Shown here one piece after another: positions 53,929-62,080 of a stretch of 64,000 nt of DNA. The stretch covers positions 1 through 64,000 of the forward strand of contig JBDZUZ010000003.1 in the NCBI GenBank assembly GCA_040255445.1, written 5' to 3'. The stretch's first letter is position 1. Each line of letters begins with the position of its first letter. The notes beneath the pieces were generated by a model, which saw nothing but the letters and a program-made list of their open reading frames with translations, was not told where the DNA came from and searched no databases. The DNA is from JBDZUZ01 sp040255445 (GTDB taxonomy: Bacteria; Planctomycetota; Phycisphaerae; Phycisphaerales; UBA1924). The translations under genes and the position numbers were made by a program.

Positions 53929-54929
53929 GGTGTCAGCTTCCCGTGCAGCCCGCCCGCGGGCGCTTCGCCACCCAATGCGCGTGCGATCGTCGTCACGTTG
54001 TGATCAATCATGCCGATGTACGTACCTTCGTACGTACCGGGAGCGCCCATCGCATCGCTGAAGAGGCTCCCGCCGATCACCACCGCGTGGCCGCGGGCCT
54101 TGGCGCCGGCGATCAGAGCCTTGATGTTGCGGTCCGATACCGTCGACTCGACGAAGACCGCGCCGATCTTGCGATCGACCAGCAGGCTCACCAGTCGCTC
54201 GATATCGCGGACCCCCGCCTCGGACTCGGTCGACAGTCCTTGGATACCCACGACCTCAAAGCCGTAGCGGCGGCCGAAATAGTTGAAGGCATCGTGCGCG
54301 GTCACCAGCGCCCGCTGGGTTTCGGGGACCGTCGCCAGCACCCGCTGCGCATACTCCGCCAACGCGGCCAGCTCGGCCTTGTAGGCCGCGGCGTTCTTCT
54401 CGTATGTCTCGCGTCCGGCCGCATCGCGGGCGATCAACGCATCGCGCACGACATCGACCGTCTTGCTCCACGCATCGGGATCCATCCACACGTGCGGGTC
54501 GTAGTGGCCTTCCATGTCCTCGGGCTCGAGCAGGTACTGCTCATCGAGCGCCTCGGTCACAGCGTGCACCTTGCGGCCCGAGCTCGCGGCCCGCACCAGC
54601 GCATCACTCATCTTCCCTTCCAGCAGCAGCCCGTTGTAGAACACGATGTCCGCCGCCAGCAGCCGCTGCATGTCGGTCCGCGTTGGCTTGTAGAGGTGGG
54701 GGTCGACGCCCTCGCCCATGAGGCTCGTCACCTGCCCGCGGTCGCCAACGACGTTGCGTGCGACATCCGCCACCATGCCGGTCGTGGCGACCACGTTGAT
54801 CGTGTTGGTCCGCTCGGCCGCGGCGGTCTCGTGCGCCGGCTTCTCGTGTTCGGCGAGGAAGCCGAGCGTGAGCAGCATGAAGATGAACGTGCGAACGAAC
54901 GGCGGCGGGCGGAGCAAGGCATCGAGCAT
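53925..54929 (-). CDS. Metal ABC transporter substrate-binding protein, Mn/Fe type
   Basis: This is a 334-residue metal-binding protein of the ZnuA/MntC/PsaA cluster. An N-terminal hydrophobic segment (FVRTFIFMLLTLGFLA) serves as signal or anchor. Likely ligands: His78 (EGVDPHLYKPT), His146 (YDPHVWMDP), a Glu in GLSTESEAGVRDIERL and Asp309 (YIGMIDHN). Two His with an acidic pair is typical of manganese/iron rather than zinc proteins, which have a third His and a His-rich loop. First gene of the operon; its stop overlaps the ATPase start. A GTAGCC-NN-GGCTAC palindrome lies 82 bases upstream. Confidence 0.88.
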   Translation of the reverse strand: MLDALLRPPPFVRTFIFMLLTLGFLAEHEKPAHETAAAERTNTINVVATTGMVADVARNVVGDRGQVTSLMGEGVDPHLYKPTRTDMQRLLAADIVFYNGLLLEGKMSDALVRAASSGRKVHAVTEALDEQYLLEPEDMEGHYDPHVWMDPDAWSKTVDVVRDALIARDAAGRETYEKNAAAYKAELAALAEYAQRVLATVPETQRALVTAHDAFNYFGRRYGFEVVGIQGLSTESEAGVRDIERLVSLLVDRKIGAVFVESTVSDRNIKALIAGAKARGHAVVIGGSLFSDAMGAPGTYEGTYIGMIDHNVTTIARALGGEAPAGGLHGKLTP

Positions 54930-55010
54930 GGTGTCGGACTCCGGGGTGGTGCGCTCGCTCGGACTCTCGTGGGCGTGCGTTCGGATCGTCAGCGGCGTGA
55001 CTCGGCGCCT

Positions 55011-55024
55011 GTAGCCTTGGCTAC
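55011..55024. promoter_or_regulatory. Candidate MntR operator upstream of the metal-uptake operon
   Basis: The perfect palindrome GTAGCC-TT-GGCTAC lies 82-95 bases upstream of the binding-protein start. An identical half-site palindrome precedes the porin gene at 56474. Both are preceded by T and followed by GA-N-CG, so 18 positions are nearly shared. DtxR-family operators often have this type of inverted repeat. The link to MntR is inferred from context. Confidence 0.6.
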
Positions 55025-55137
55025 GAACGCGGAAAAGGGTAGGAGCGATCGCATCATGAGGTCAATACGGTGGTTCGGAGGCACGGGGCGGCGGTTTCAG
55101 GCCGGCCTGGCAGCGCCGGAGACTCCCCGCCCTCCGA

Positions 55138-56463
55138 TCAGAAGACGATCCCCAGCCGCACCCCGCCGACGAGGGCATCGTCGATCGCCGGGTCGCCGGA
55201 GGGGTTGATGATGTACTGAATCTCGGGTTGGACGTAGAAGAACCCGGTCGCCTGGACTCGGTAGTACGCGTCGATCACCCACTCATCCTCCTCGAAACCC
55301 GCCCCCGCGGCGTCGGACAGATCCGCGTACGACACATACACACCGGCCGCATCCGCCGCCCGCGACCCGATCAGTCCGCGCCCGACGATGCCCGCGGCGA
55401 TGTGCTGGTGGAACTCGCTGACGTCGTCATCCGCCCAGCCGTACTGCGCAAAGCCGTACACGCCGCGGCCGCTATCGTCCTCATCCGCAGAACGGCCGGC
55501 ATCCGGCCGCCAGAAGCGTTGCTCGATCGTCGCGTAGAACGAAGTCGAGCCGCTCTCGGTCTCGCCGTCGAACCGCGCGAAGTCGCCCGTGTGGTGCGCC
55601 ACGCCGCACGACAGCCGCCCATCGTGGAGGGCGCCCAGCCGACCCCACCACAATGTCGCCTGACCGATGTGAAGGTAGTCATCGGACTTGTCATCACTAA
55701 AGAACGTCGCCGGCCCCCGCGTCCCCGTGCGCACACCGTCGACCTCCGCGGCCCCATCAAAGAACCCGTACGACAGTTCCAGTGCGGCCCGCTCGTGTTC
55801 GATCACCCGCCCGAACACCGCGATACCGGTCGCCGAGTCCGGGTAGGTCGCGAGCCCGACGATGGTGGGGGAGTACCCCGCCGAGGAGTTCGAGAAGTCC
55901 CCCGCGGCATCTACATACGCGAACTCGCTGTTCGCATCGAACTTGCCGGCCTTGACCCGCAATCGCTCATCGAACAATTCCTGCTCGTACCACAACTCGT
56001 AGATCGCATCGATATGCCGGTCGTTCTCGAGGTTCGAGTAGACCTGAATATCCCCCGCATCGCGAGACCCGCCGCGCTCCGGGTTCACCGACAGATACTG
56101 AACGAACACCGAAGCGCCGTCCAAGCCCGTCGCTACTTCGAGATCCAGCAGCGCATCGAGCGTGAAGAGGTTCCGCGTCGAAGCGCGGTTGTTCACGCCG
56201 CCATCCCACACGCTCGACCACTCGAATGTGTACTCGGCGTTGATGAACAGCCCGCGCGATTCCAGCCGCGAGCGGGAGCCGCCCCAATCGCCCGTCGCTC
56301 GGTCCCACGCGTACCACGGGGCGGCCGCGTTCACCCGCCCCTCCCAGCCGGCCGTTCCCTCCGTGCCCTCCGCCCCGGACGCCCGCGCCCACACCGACGT
56401 CCCGCCGAGCGGTCCAACGACGACACCAACGACGACGCCAACGACGAGTTCGATCTTCGGCAT
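55138..56463 (-). CDS. OprB-family carbohydrate/ion porin
   Basis: This is a 441-residue outer-membrane porin of the OprB type with a signal peptide (MPKIELVVGVVVGVVVGPLGG). Motifs: WDRATGDWGGSRSRLESRGLFINAEYTFEWS, LDALLDLEVATGLDG, IDAIYELWYEQELFDERLRVKAGKFDANSEFA, and a C-terminal beta-barrel ending in RLGIVF. In other bacteria OprB relatives pass sugars or, in some cases, metals. A GTAGCC palindrome overlaps its leader only 11 bases before the ATG, and it lies between mntR and the Mn-type uptake operon. A role in manganese entry is therefore suspected. Start ATG 56463. Confidence 0.85.
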   Translation of the reverse strand: MPKIELVVGVVVGVVVGPLGGTSVWARASGAEGTEGTAGWEGRVNAAAPWYAWDRATGDWGGSRSRLESRGLFINAEYTFEWSSVWDGGVNNRASTRNLFTLDALLDLEVATGLDGASVFVQYLSVNPERGGSRDAGDIQVYSNLENDRHIDAIYELWYEQELFDERLRVKAGKFDANSEFAYVDAAGDFSNSSAGYSPTIVGLATYPDSATGIAVFGRVIEHERAALELSYGFFDGAAEVDGVRTGTRGPATFFSDDKSDDYLHIGQATLWWGRLGALHDGRLSCGVAHHTGDFARFDGETESGSTSFYATIEQRFWRPDAGRSADEDDSGRGVYGFAQYGWADDDVSEFHQHIAAGIVGRGLIGSRAADAAGVYVSYADLSDAAGAGFEEDEWVIDAYYRVQATGFFYVQPEIQYIINPSGDPAIDDALVGGVRLGIVF

Positions 56464-56473
56464 GGCGTTGAAT

Positions 56474-56487
56474 GTAGCCGGGGCTAC
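56474..56487. promoter_or_regulatory. Candidate MntR operator upstream of the porin
   Basis: The perfect palindrome GTAGCC-GG-GGCTAC is 11-24 bases upstream of the porin ATG, covering the ribosome-binding region. It is the same motif as at 55011. Located between the porin and mntR on the same strand, so it could also influence read-through from mntR. Confidence 0.6.
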
Positions 56488-56539
56488 GAGCGTGCGTCAA
56501 GCAAACAACGACAGATCTCACGTCCGCCACACGATGCGG

Positions 56540-56959
56540 CTACAACGACTTCGTCTCAGCGATCGCCCGGAACCGGGCCAGCGTTTCCGGGCTCACGTGG
56601 TGCTCGATGCCCTCGGCATCAACCTCCGCGGTCCGCGGGCTGATCCCCAGCGTGAGCAGGAAGTCGCGCACGATCTCGTGCCGCTCGCGCGACAGCTTCG
56701 CCAGCCGTCGCCCCTTCGCCGTCAGCCGGATCGGCTGCCGCGGCTCGGTCGCCACCAGCCCCGCATCGCCCTCGAGCCGCCGGATCGTCTTGGTCACCGT
56801 CACGTGGCTCACGCCAAAGTGCCGCGCCAGATCCGTCACGCGGCAGGTCCCCGTGCGGTCGATCAGGTCGGCGATCGCCTCGACGTAATCCTCCGCGGTC
56901 TCGGTCGCGTGATCATCGCGGGTGCGGCGGTGTGGCTCATCAGTCGCGGGGTTGGGCAT
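56540..56959 (-). CDS. mntR: Manganese-dependent regulator, MntR-type (DtxR family)
   Basis: This is a 139-residue DtxR-family regulator. N-terminal winged helix (ETAEDYVEAIADLIDRTGTCRVTDLARHFGVSHVTVTKTIRRLE) and a metal/dimer domain. Ligand residues match B. subtilis MntR: Asp24 and Glu27 (D8, E11), His94 (H77), Glu116, Glu119 and His120 (E99, E102, H103). It lacks the SH3-like third domain of DtxR/IdeR, as expected for MntR. Located just upstream of the porin and Mn-type transporter genes, which it probably represses when manganese is plentiful, through the GTAGCC palindromes. Confidence 0.9.
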   Translation of the reverse strand: MPNPATDEPHRRTRDDHATETAEDYVEAIADLIDRTGTCRVTDLARHFGVSHVTVTKTIRRLEGDAGLVATEPRQPIRLTAKGRRLAKLSRERHEIVRDFLLTLGISPRTAEVDAEGIEHHVSPETLARFRAIAETKSL

Positions 56960-57086
56960 GGATCAGTTCATCTCTCAGCGTTCGTTGCGTGTCGTTGGCT
57001 CGGCAGGAAGGCCGAGCCTGGATGAATGTATCACTCCGGCTCGGCCGCGGTTGAGATCCGCCACGACCTGCTCAACCACGACCCGA

Positions 57087-57578
57087 TCAACCACGACCCC
57101 GCTCAATCGCGCCCCGAATTCGCCGCAGCCCCCTCCACAGCGGCACGAGCGAAGCGATGATCAGGACCCACACGACCGCCGCGTGTACCTCATACACGAT
57201 CGGCGGCTTGCCGGATCCGCCCGCGACGCCCAGCCGCTGCATCGCCGGCGCAATCCACACATTGATCAGGTGCATCAAGAGCCCGACCACCGCCATCAGT
57301 GATCCGACCAGAAACGGGATCCGTGCGCTCCTCGCGTGCGCCTCGATCACCTCGAGCCCGCACAGGAGAATCAGCCCCAACGCCAGGCTCAGCACGAATC
57401 CGCCCGCCGCGTAGCCCCAGAGCGCTGCGAAGTGGCCCGATGCGATCGCCCACAGCAGCAGCCCGATGCTCCAGCCCGTGCACCCGACGAGGCAACCGAT
57501 CGTTCGCCCCATCCGGCCAGATGCGGCCCGCGCGTTCGAATCCCGCGTTGGGGCCGTGGTGGTGGTTGTCGTGCTCAT
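57087..57578 (-). CDS. Four-segment membrane protein
   Basis: This is a 163-residue integral membrane protein with four hydrophobic segments (about 27-46, 52-75, 86-110, 130-150). Its layout and size resemble DUF420-type proteins, an uncertain match. A Thr-rich N-terminus (MSTTTTTTAPTRD) precedes. No catalytic motif. Upstream of mntR by 127 bases on the same strand. Confidence 0.55.
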   Translation of the reverse strand: MSTTTTTTAPTRDSNARAASGRMGRTIGCLVGCTGWSIGLLLWAIASGHFAALWGYAAGGFVLSLALGLILLCGLEVIEAHARSARIPFLVGSLMAVVGLLMHLINVWIAPAMQRLGVAGGSGKPPIVYEVHAAVVWVLIIASLVPLWRGLRRIRGAIERGRG

Positions 57579-57608
57579 GAGGGATTCTACTTCTCGTTGC
57601 GGGGTCGA

Positions 57609-59225
57609 TCAGGGCGACCGCCGCAGGAACGCGATCCGCTGGTTCGGATAGTCGAACACCAGCACGAACGGCTCCAGCAACTTGCCGCCGATGTTGCCAT
57701 CGGTTGTCGCATCCGCGAAGACCCCCTTGGCTTCCAGCGCAAACTGCGCTGGCAGGTCCTCGCTGCGGTGCCCGCCCAGCGTGAACGAGCGCAGCAGCCC
57801 GGCCTTCATCGCGACCGCACCGCCGACACCGCCGCTCTTCGAGTCACCGACCTCCCGGCCCGTGAGCAGATCGAGCCGGTCGACCGTCGGCTTGTGCAGC
57901 GCCACGGTCATCTGCGCAGCGCCCGTGTCCAGCCGGAACAAGCCATGGTGCCCCTCGAACTCGGCTTCGACATGCGGCAACCGCTGATCGATCACCAGCG
58001 GCGTCCATTCGAGTGCATCGCCCGCCGCAGACGGATCAGAAAGGCTGATCGCCGGCGCTGTCGCATCAAGCCGCACAACGCTGCGCGCCAGCAGGTTGTA
58101 CCCGATCAGCCCCGCGATCGGCCGCCCCATGTGCTGCTCGAGGAATGACAAGTCCAGCACGACCATGAGCGGATCATGCATCGTCATCGCCCCCAACCGC
58201 AGCGATGCGGGCCGGCAGAATGATGCCGCTGTGCGGCCACCCACGCCGCTCGCCGGCACCTCGCCGAACTCATCCAGCCCGAGCGCCGTCACCACCGGCG
58301 TCGACAGCACACTATTGCCGGCGCCCGTATCGAAGATGAACCAACCCAGGTCCTGACCGTTGATCAAGGGGTGCACGAGCAGATGGCCGGTCGGAGCACG
58401 CACGACCTCCAACTCCGGCGCTGACGCCGCGTCCCACGCGGTGTCCGCCGGCGCCGATTCGATCATCTCGTACGGCGACCGGATGAATGTCGGCGCATCG
58501 GTAATCCGCTCGATCGACGTCACCATCCTCGGCCCTGAGTTCCCCACGGTCTCGAACCGCGATGGAAACATCACGCCTCCATGCTCGCGGTACCCATCGA
58601 GCGTGATCGTCGTGGTGTCCCCGCCCGAGGTGTACTCCCACCGCGCCGGCAACCATGTGCCGCGGTCGATGAAGAGCCGCCCGGAAATGTGCGCGGCCGG
58701 CACGGTGAACGCCAGCGCTGCCTCGCCTTCCGTGTCGGCCGCGGAATCGCGCGTGAAGCTCAATCGCCTCTCGCCCAGGTAGCCATAGTTCAAGACCAGC
58801 AGCCCCAACTGCGTCCGCTCACGCCCCGGCCCCATCAGCCGGAGCGTCTCCCCGCCGATATCCGTGATCCACACCTCGTCGCCGTTGATCGCCGCGGCGG
58901 TGCTGATCGCGCCATCAACCCGCTGCACTGCGGTGGTATCGCCCCCGAACAGAAACGAGAAGCGCGATGGCAACTGTGCGATCGTCGCCTCACCTTCGAG
59001 CAGGAAGCCGGTGGGGTGCTCCGCGATCCTGGCGTAGCCGACCGCATCGCGCACCCGGTCGAGCAGCTCCGACACCTCCGTCGAGTCGGACGCCCCAGTC
59101 GCCGCGCTCGAAGCGCCCGAGGTACCCGATGCGTGCGGCTGCCCCGCCCGGCAGGCGGCCACGTTGCAGGTCATTCCGATCACAGCCGCGGCGACCAGGC
59201 CCATTCCCAAATGGCGTTGATTCAT
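57609..59225 (-). CDS. Aspartic-protease-like lipoprotein with two DTGA motifs
   Basis: This is a 538-residue exported protein. N-terminal lipoprotein signal (MNQRHLGMGLVAAAVIGMTCNVAAC, lipobox VAAC). The middle has repeats of outer-membrane-type beta strands. The C-terminal 270 residues hold two retropepsin-like lobes, each with a DTGA triad motif: FIFDTGAGNSVLST and LFRLDTGAAQMTVAL, each followed by a strand-rich lobe (ASGVGGRTAA, KSGGVGGAVA). Two DTG-type Asp could form one pepsin-like active site in a single chain. ATG 59225 overlaps the regulator gene upstream (ATGA). Substrate unknown; could also be non-proteolytic. Confidence 0.75.
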   Translation of the reverse strand: MNQRHLGMGLVAAAVIGMTCNVAACRAGQPHASGTSGASSAATGASDSTEVSELLDRVRDAVGYARIAEHPTGFLLEGEATIAQLPSRFSFLFGGDTTAVQRVDGAISTAAAINGDEVWITDIGGETLRLMGPGRERTQLGLLVLNYGYLGERRLSFTRDSAADTEGEAALAFTVPAAHISGRLFIDRGTWLPARWEYTSGGDTTTITLDGYREHGGVMFPSRFETVGNSGPRMVTSIERITDAPTFIRSPYEMIESAPADTAWDAASAPELEVVRAPTGHLLVHPLINGQDLGWFIFDTGAGNSVLSTPVVTALGLDEFGEVPASGVGGRTAASFCRPASLRLGAMTMHDPLMVVLDLSFLEQHMGRPIAGLIGYNLLARSVVRLDATAPAISLSDPSAAGDALEWTPLVIDQRLPHVEAEFEGHHGLFRLDTGAAQMTVALHKPTVDRLDLLTGREVGDSKSGGVGGAVAMKAGLLRSFTLGGHRSEDLPAQFALEAKGVFADATTDGNIGGKLLEPFVLVFDYPNQRIAFLRRSP

Positions 59226-59839
59226 GTCGAGCTCCCCTTCTTCGTGCGACCACGCTTCTGACGCGCTGGCGGCACTGCGACCGGCGCAAAGCAATAACTG
59301 AACGCGACAAGCTGATCCGCGGGGTCATCGCCCCCGTTCCGCACGAGGGCCGCGATCGCATCGAGGTGCTTCTGCACCTTGGCCAGATCGCTCGCACGGA
59401 TCCGGCCGCGGCTGCGGCCCGCCCAGGTGTTGCGCTGCTCGGTCTCGGTCGACCGCGTCCGCGCAATCCCGTGCGCCAAAGCATCGCGGAAGTCCCGCTG
59501 CCCGAGCCGCAGGGCCGCGGCAACGACCCGCACAACCGCGGCATCGCCCGCGCCGCCCCCCGCACCACCCCGCTCGACGATCACCGGCCGCCCCGCCAGG
59601 TCGTACACCGCGGCGAACCGCGTGCCGGCCCGCACGCGATCGACCTCGCGCACGATCCCGGCTCTGACCAGCGCGGTCAGGTGGTAGTACAGCGTGTCCG
59701 CCGGCCTCCCCAGTTCCGATGCGATCTCGGCAATGGTCGCGCGCCCCCTCGCGCTCAGAGCATCGATCACCTCCTGCCGGACCGGCGAGGTGATGGCGCG
59801 GATCTGCGCTGGGCGGGAGATGCGGAGCGGGTCTGGCAC
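59222..59839 (-). CDS. ArsR-like winged-helix regulator
   Basis: This is a 205-residue protein with an N-terminal winged helix of ArsR type (ITSPVRQEVIDALSARGRATIAEIASELGRPADTLYYHLTALVRAGIVREV) and a C-terminal 130-residue domain of unknown kind, with an Ala/Gly-rich stretch and a basic tail. No metal-binding CxC motif near the DNA helix, so not a classical metal sensor. The GTG start at 59839 has no ribosome site and begins only 7 bases from an inverted repeat (TTGTAAT-N10-ATTACAA), suggesting autoregulation and perhaps a leaderless transcript. Its stop overlaps the aspartic-protease-like gene. Confidence 0.8.
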   Translation of the reverse strand: MPDPLRISRPAQIRAITSPVRQEVIDALSARGRATIAEIASELGRPADTLYYHLTALVRAGIVREVDRVRAGTRFAAVYDLAGRPVIVERGGAGGGAGDAAVVRVVAAALRLGQRDFRDALAHGIARTRSTETEQRNTWAGRSRGRIRASDLAKVQKHLDAIAALVRNGGDDPADQLVAFSYCFAPVAVPPARQKRGRTKKGSST

Positions 59840-59845
59840 ATAGTA

Positions 59846-59869
59846 TTGTAATCCGGGCCAGAATTACAA
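59846..59869. promoter_or_regulatory. Candidate operator of the ArsR-like regulator
   Basis: The perfect inverted repeat TTGTAAT-N10-ATTACAA lies 7 bases upstream of the GTG start, in otherwise GC-rich DNA. Half-site spacing fits a winged-helix dimer. Confidence 0.65.
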
Positions 59870-59962
59870 ATCAAGCCGCCCTGGGACGCCGCGGCTCCGA
59901 TCAGGGCAGGCAAGGTCGGCCGCCCAGCCGGTCCGCCCAACCGGGCCGCCCCAGTCCTGACG

Positions 59963-59998
59963 CACCCCCTGACTCACCCCCTGACTCACCCCCTGACT
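59963..59998. repeat. Three tandem 12-bp repeats
   Basis: CACCCCCTGACT occurs three times head to tail (59963-59974, 59975-59986, 59987-59998), plus a fourth partial unit. It begins at the stop codon of the minus-strand gene 59998-60738. On the minus strand the units give TGAGTCAGGGGG, so each copy offers another in-frame stop (TGA). Confidence 0.85.
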
Positions 59999-60738
59999 CA
60001 CCGACGTCTGATCGACCCCGCCTCGATGGACAGAACCTCGAGATTCCCCACGCTCGTCAGCAACCCCCGCAACTCGACCGGCTCACCCAGATACGGCCGG
60101 ACCGCCGCGATCGTCTCCTCGATCGTCGCCGCCCGCAGCAGCACCGTCCGCGGCCGCCCGAGCGTGTCCCATGTCAGGATCGCCGGGGGAATGCCGCCGT
60201 CGATGCACAGCGTGGCGCACGCCTTGTGCCCCTTGCCGTCCCCAGGCTTCATCGCGCCAAGGAAACACTTGCTGTCGAGGATCTCCCCCGACAGCTGCAC
60301 CGACCGCGCCGAAGGGCTCAACGCGGTCATCCGGATCGGCCCAGTATCCCGCTGCACGGCGTCCTCCGCCGTGTCCAGCTCGATCATCCGTTCGCGGTTG
60401 CGCTGCAGGGTCCAGCCGCGCAGCCGCACCCGCCCCTGCGAGTACGGCGCGAGCCGCTCGGCCGCGCCGACCTTCCCCATCTCGACCACCAGGTACGCGG
60501 CCCCATCGTCCGTCAGCAGCACCGGATACGGCATCATCGTCAAGAGGCCGCTGTGCTCCGTCGGCGTCCCCGTCGCCCACACGCCCTCGCCCGGATCACG
60601 CTGGGCCGCGGCCATCATGCCCGCCATACCGACGATCACCAGCAGCAGCGCCGGCACCGCGACCCGCAGGAACCCTCGGTGCCGCGCCGGCGCCGGCCGA
60701 TAGCCGACATAAAGCTCGCCCCGCCGGGTCCCCTGCAT
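59998..60738 (-). CDS. Membrane-anchored protein with conserved Cys motif in the Rieske operon
   Basis: This is a 246-residue protein with one membrane anchor (about residues 26-46) and a periplasmic domain. Near residues 150-185 lies the motif SKCFLGAMKPGDGKGHKACATLC followed by IDGGIPPAI, with three Cys and a His, which looks like a cofactor or metal site. I have seen similar CFLG...HKACA...CI.GGIPP proteins annotated only as hypothetical beside Rieske proteins. The ATG 60738 shares one base with the Rieske gene stop (TGATG), so translation is coupled. Function unknown; electron transfer is inferred from neighbours. Confidence 0.65.
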   Translation of the reverse strand: MQGTRRGELYVGYRPAPARHRGFLRVAVPALLLVIVGMAGMMAAAQRDPGEGVWATGTPTEHSGLLTMMPYPVLLTDDGAAYLVVEMGKVGAAERLAPYSQGRVRLRGWTLQRNRERMIELDTAEDAVQRDTGPIRMTALSPSARSVQLSGEILDSKCFLGAMKPGDGKGHKACATLCIDGGIPPAILTWDTLGRPRTVLLRAATIEETIAAVRPYLGEPVELRGLLTSVGNLEVLSIEAGSIRRR

Positions 60739-61799
60739 CACGCACCGTTCCCTTCGCTCCGCGGCCGCGCCGGCGTCTGTAGCGTTCCCGGCGCGCTCGC
60801 ATCGGCCCGCACGAATATCCGCCGACCCTCCAGCCGTACCTCGTATGTCGGGATCTTCTCCGTGTACGGCGGCGGGCTCTGCCCGTCCTCCGGCCGGTAC
60901 TGGTACCCGTGCCAGGGGCACGTGATGCAGCCGTCGATGATGCGTCCCTCGCCCAGCGGCCCGCCCTGGTGCGCGCACACATTCGACACCGCGCACACCG
61001 AATCGTCCTCAGCGCGGAATACGGCGATCCGCTCCTGTCCTCCGGGGCAGAGCACTCGCGCTGCGCCCGGCTCGATGTCGTCGATCACCCCCGCATCAAT
61101 CCACGCGCCCGTCGCCGCGGCGGAACTGTCGCGCCGCCACTCACGAACTCCCGCGAGCGTGTGGAGCGCCGCGATCAACGCCGTCCCGCCGAACAACAGC
61201 ACCGCGTACAACGGGTTGGTCTCTGATTGCAGCGACCCCAGCGCCACGTGCGCCAGCACCAGCCCGTACGCGACATACAACAACATGTGCAGCGTCTTCC
61301 AGAACCGATGCCCCAGGACGCTCAGCCAGAAGTCGTGGCTGGTGGCCGCCATGACGAAGAAGATCAGAAGCGCCAGGAGCCCGAGAACCTCGAAGGGAAA
61401 GCCCGAGATCGATGCGAACGAGTCGTATCCGGCCACCGTCGCCGAGACCGGATCACGCACGCCGAACCCGCCATAGAAGAGCGTGGCGAGGACTCCGTGC
61501 GCCGCGGCGATCACGAAGAACGTCACGCCCAGATGCCGGCGGTTGTACAGCAGCGGTGCGAACCGATCATCGAGCCGCGCCAACGGACCGATCGCCAGGA
61601 TGATGTGCAGCAGCACGATCGCGAGCGTTGCAAGGCCGCGAATGAGCAGGATCGGCGGCGTGATCTCCGATGGCGGTTGATACAGCGCGACCCCGAGGCC
61701 CACGAACACCGCGAGAAACAGCACACACGCCGCCGCGATGACCGCGTCGTACACCCGCTTGTGCCGGTTCCATTGCACCCACCGGTACGCGTTCGTCAT
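60738..61799 (-). CDS. Rieske [2Fe-2S] protein fused to ferric-reductase-like membrane domain
   Basis: This is a 353-residue protein. The N-terminal half has six membrane segments with a ferric-reductase/MsrQ-like layout (LATLAIVLLHIILAIGPLARL, LLYNRRHLGVTFFVIAAAHGVLA, HDFWLSVLGHRFWKTLHMLLYVAYGLVLAHVAL), including likely heme-ligand His residues. The C-terminal 110 residues are a Rieske domain with the cluster motif CAHQGGPLGEG followed by CPWHGYQY (CxH...CxxH). It would pass electrons between membrane heme and the Fe-S cluster. It overlaps the gene on each side. The partner oxidase or reductase is not in the window. Confidence 0.85.
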   Translation of the reverse strand: MTNAYRWVQWNRHKRVYDAVIAAACVLFLAVFVGLGVALYQPPSEITPPILLIRGLATLAIVLLHIILAIGPLARLDDRFAPLLYNRRHLGVTFFVIAAAHGVLATLFYGGFGVRDPVSATVAGYDSFASISGFPFEVLGLLALLIFFVMAATSHDFWLSVLGHRFWKTLHMLLYVAYGLVLAHVALGSLQSETNPLYAVLLFGGTALIAALHTLAGVREWRRDSSAAATGAWIDAGVIDDIEPGAARVLCPGGQERIAVFRAEDDSVCAVSNVCAHQGGPLGEGRIIDGCITCPWHGYQYRPEDGQSPPPYTEKIPTYEVRLEGRRIFVRADASAPGTLQTPARPRSEGNGA

Positions 61800-62080
61800 G
61801 GCGCACCCACCTCGGTTCCGGTTTCTGCCTCGCCCACCGCCGGATCCCCTGCTCCATCTGCCCCCGCGTTCCCCCCCGAACTCGGCGCCCCGCTCGCCGC
61901 CCCGCCCGCAGGAGCGATCGCTCTCGACGCCCCATTCGCGGGGGCCACGGTCGAGAGCGGCAGATCGCTGTGCGCCGCCGGCCGCGGCCGGTTCAGCACC
62001 AGCATCACGAGAGCCAGCAGTCCCAGCGGCCCCGCGACCAGCCAGAAGACCGCGTGAATACCGCGATGACGGCGGGTCAT
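61796..62080 (-). CDS. Small membrane protein in the Rieske operon
   Basis: This is a 94-residue protein (MTRRHRGIHAVFWLVAGPLGLLALVMLVLNRP) with one membrane segment and an alanine/glycine/proline-rich tail. ATG 62080 was chosen for the ATGA overlap with the previous gene (78-residue protein) and the ATGA overlap with the Rieske gene start at 61799. Not recognised as a family. Part of the four-gene redox operon. Confidence 0.6.
   Translation of the reverse strand: MTRRHRGIHAVFWLVAGPLGLLALVMLVLNRPRPAAHSDLPLSTVAPANGASRAIAPAGGAASGAPSSGGNAGADGAGDPAVGEAETGTEVGAP

Noticed and set aside
56997..57018. Terminator between the 57087 gene and mntR
   Set aside because: GGCTCGGC / GCCGAGCC forms a hairpin but no U-run follows on either strand; function not supported.
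59963..59998. CRISPR-like array
   Set aside because: The units are 12 bp head to tail with no spacers and no cas genes nearby.
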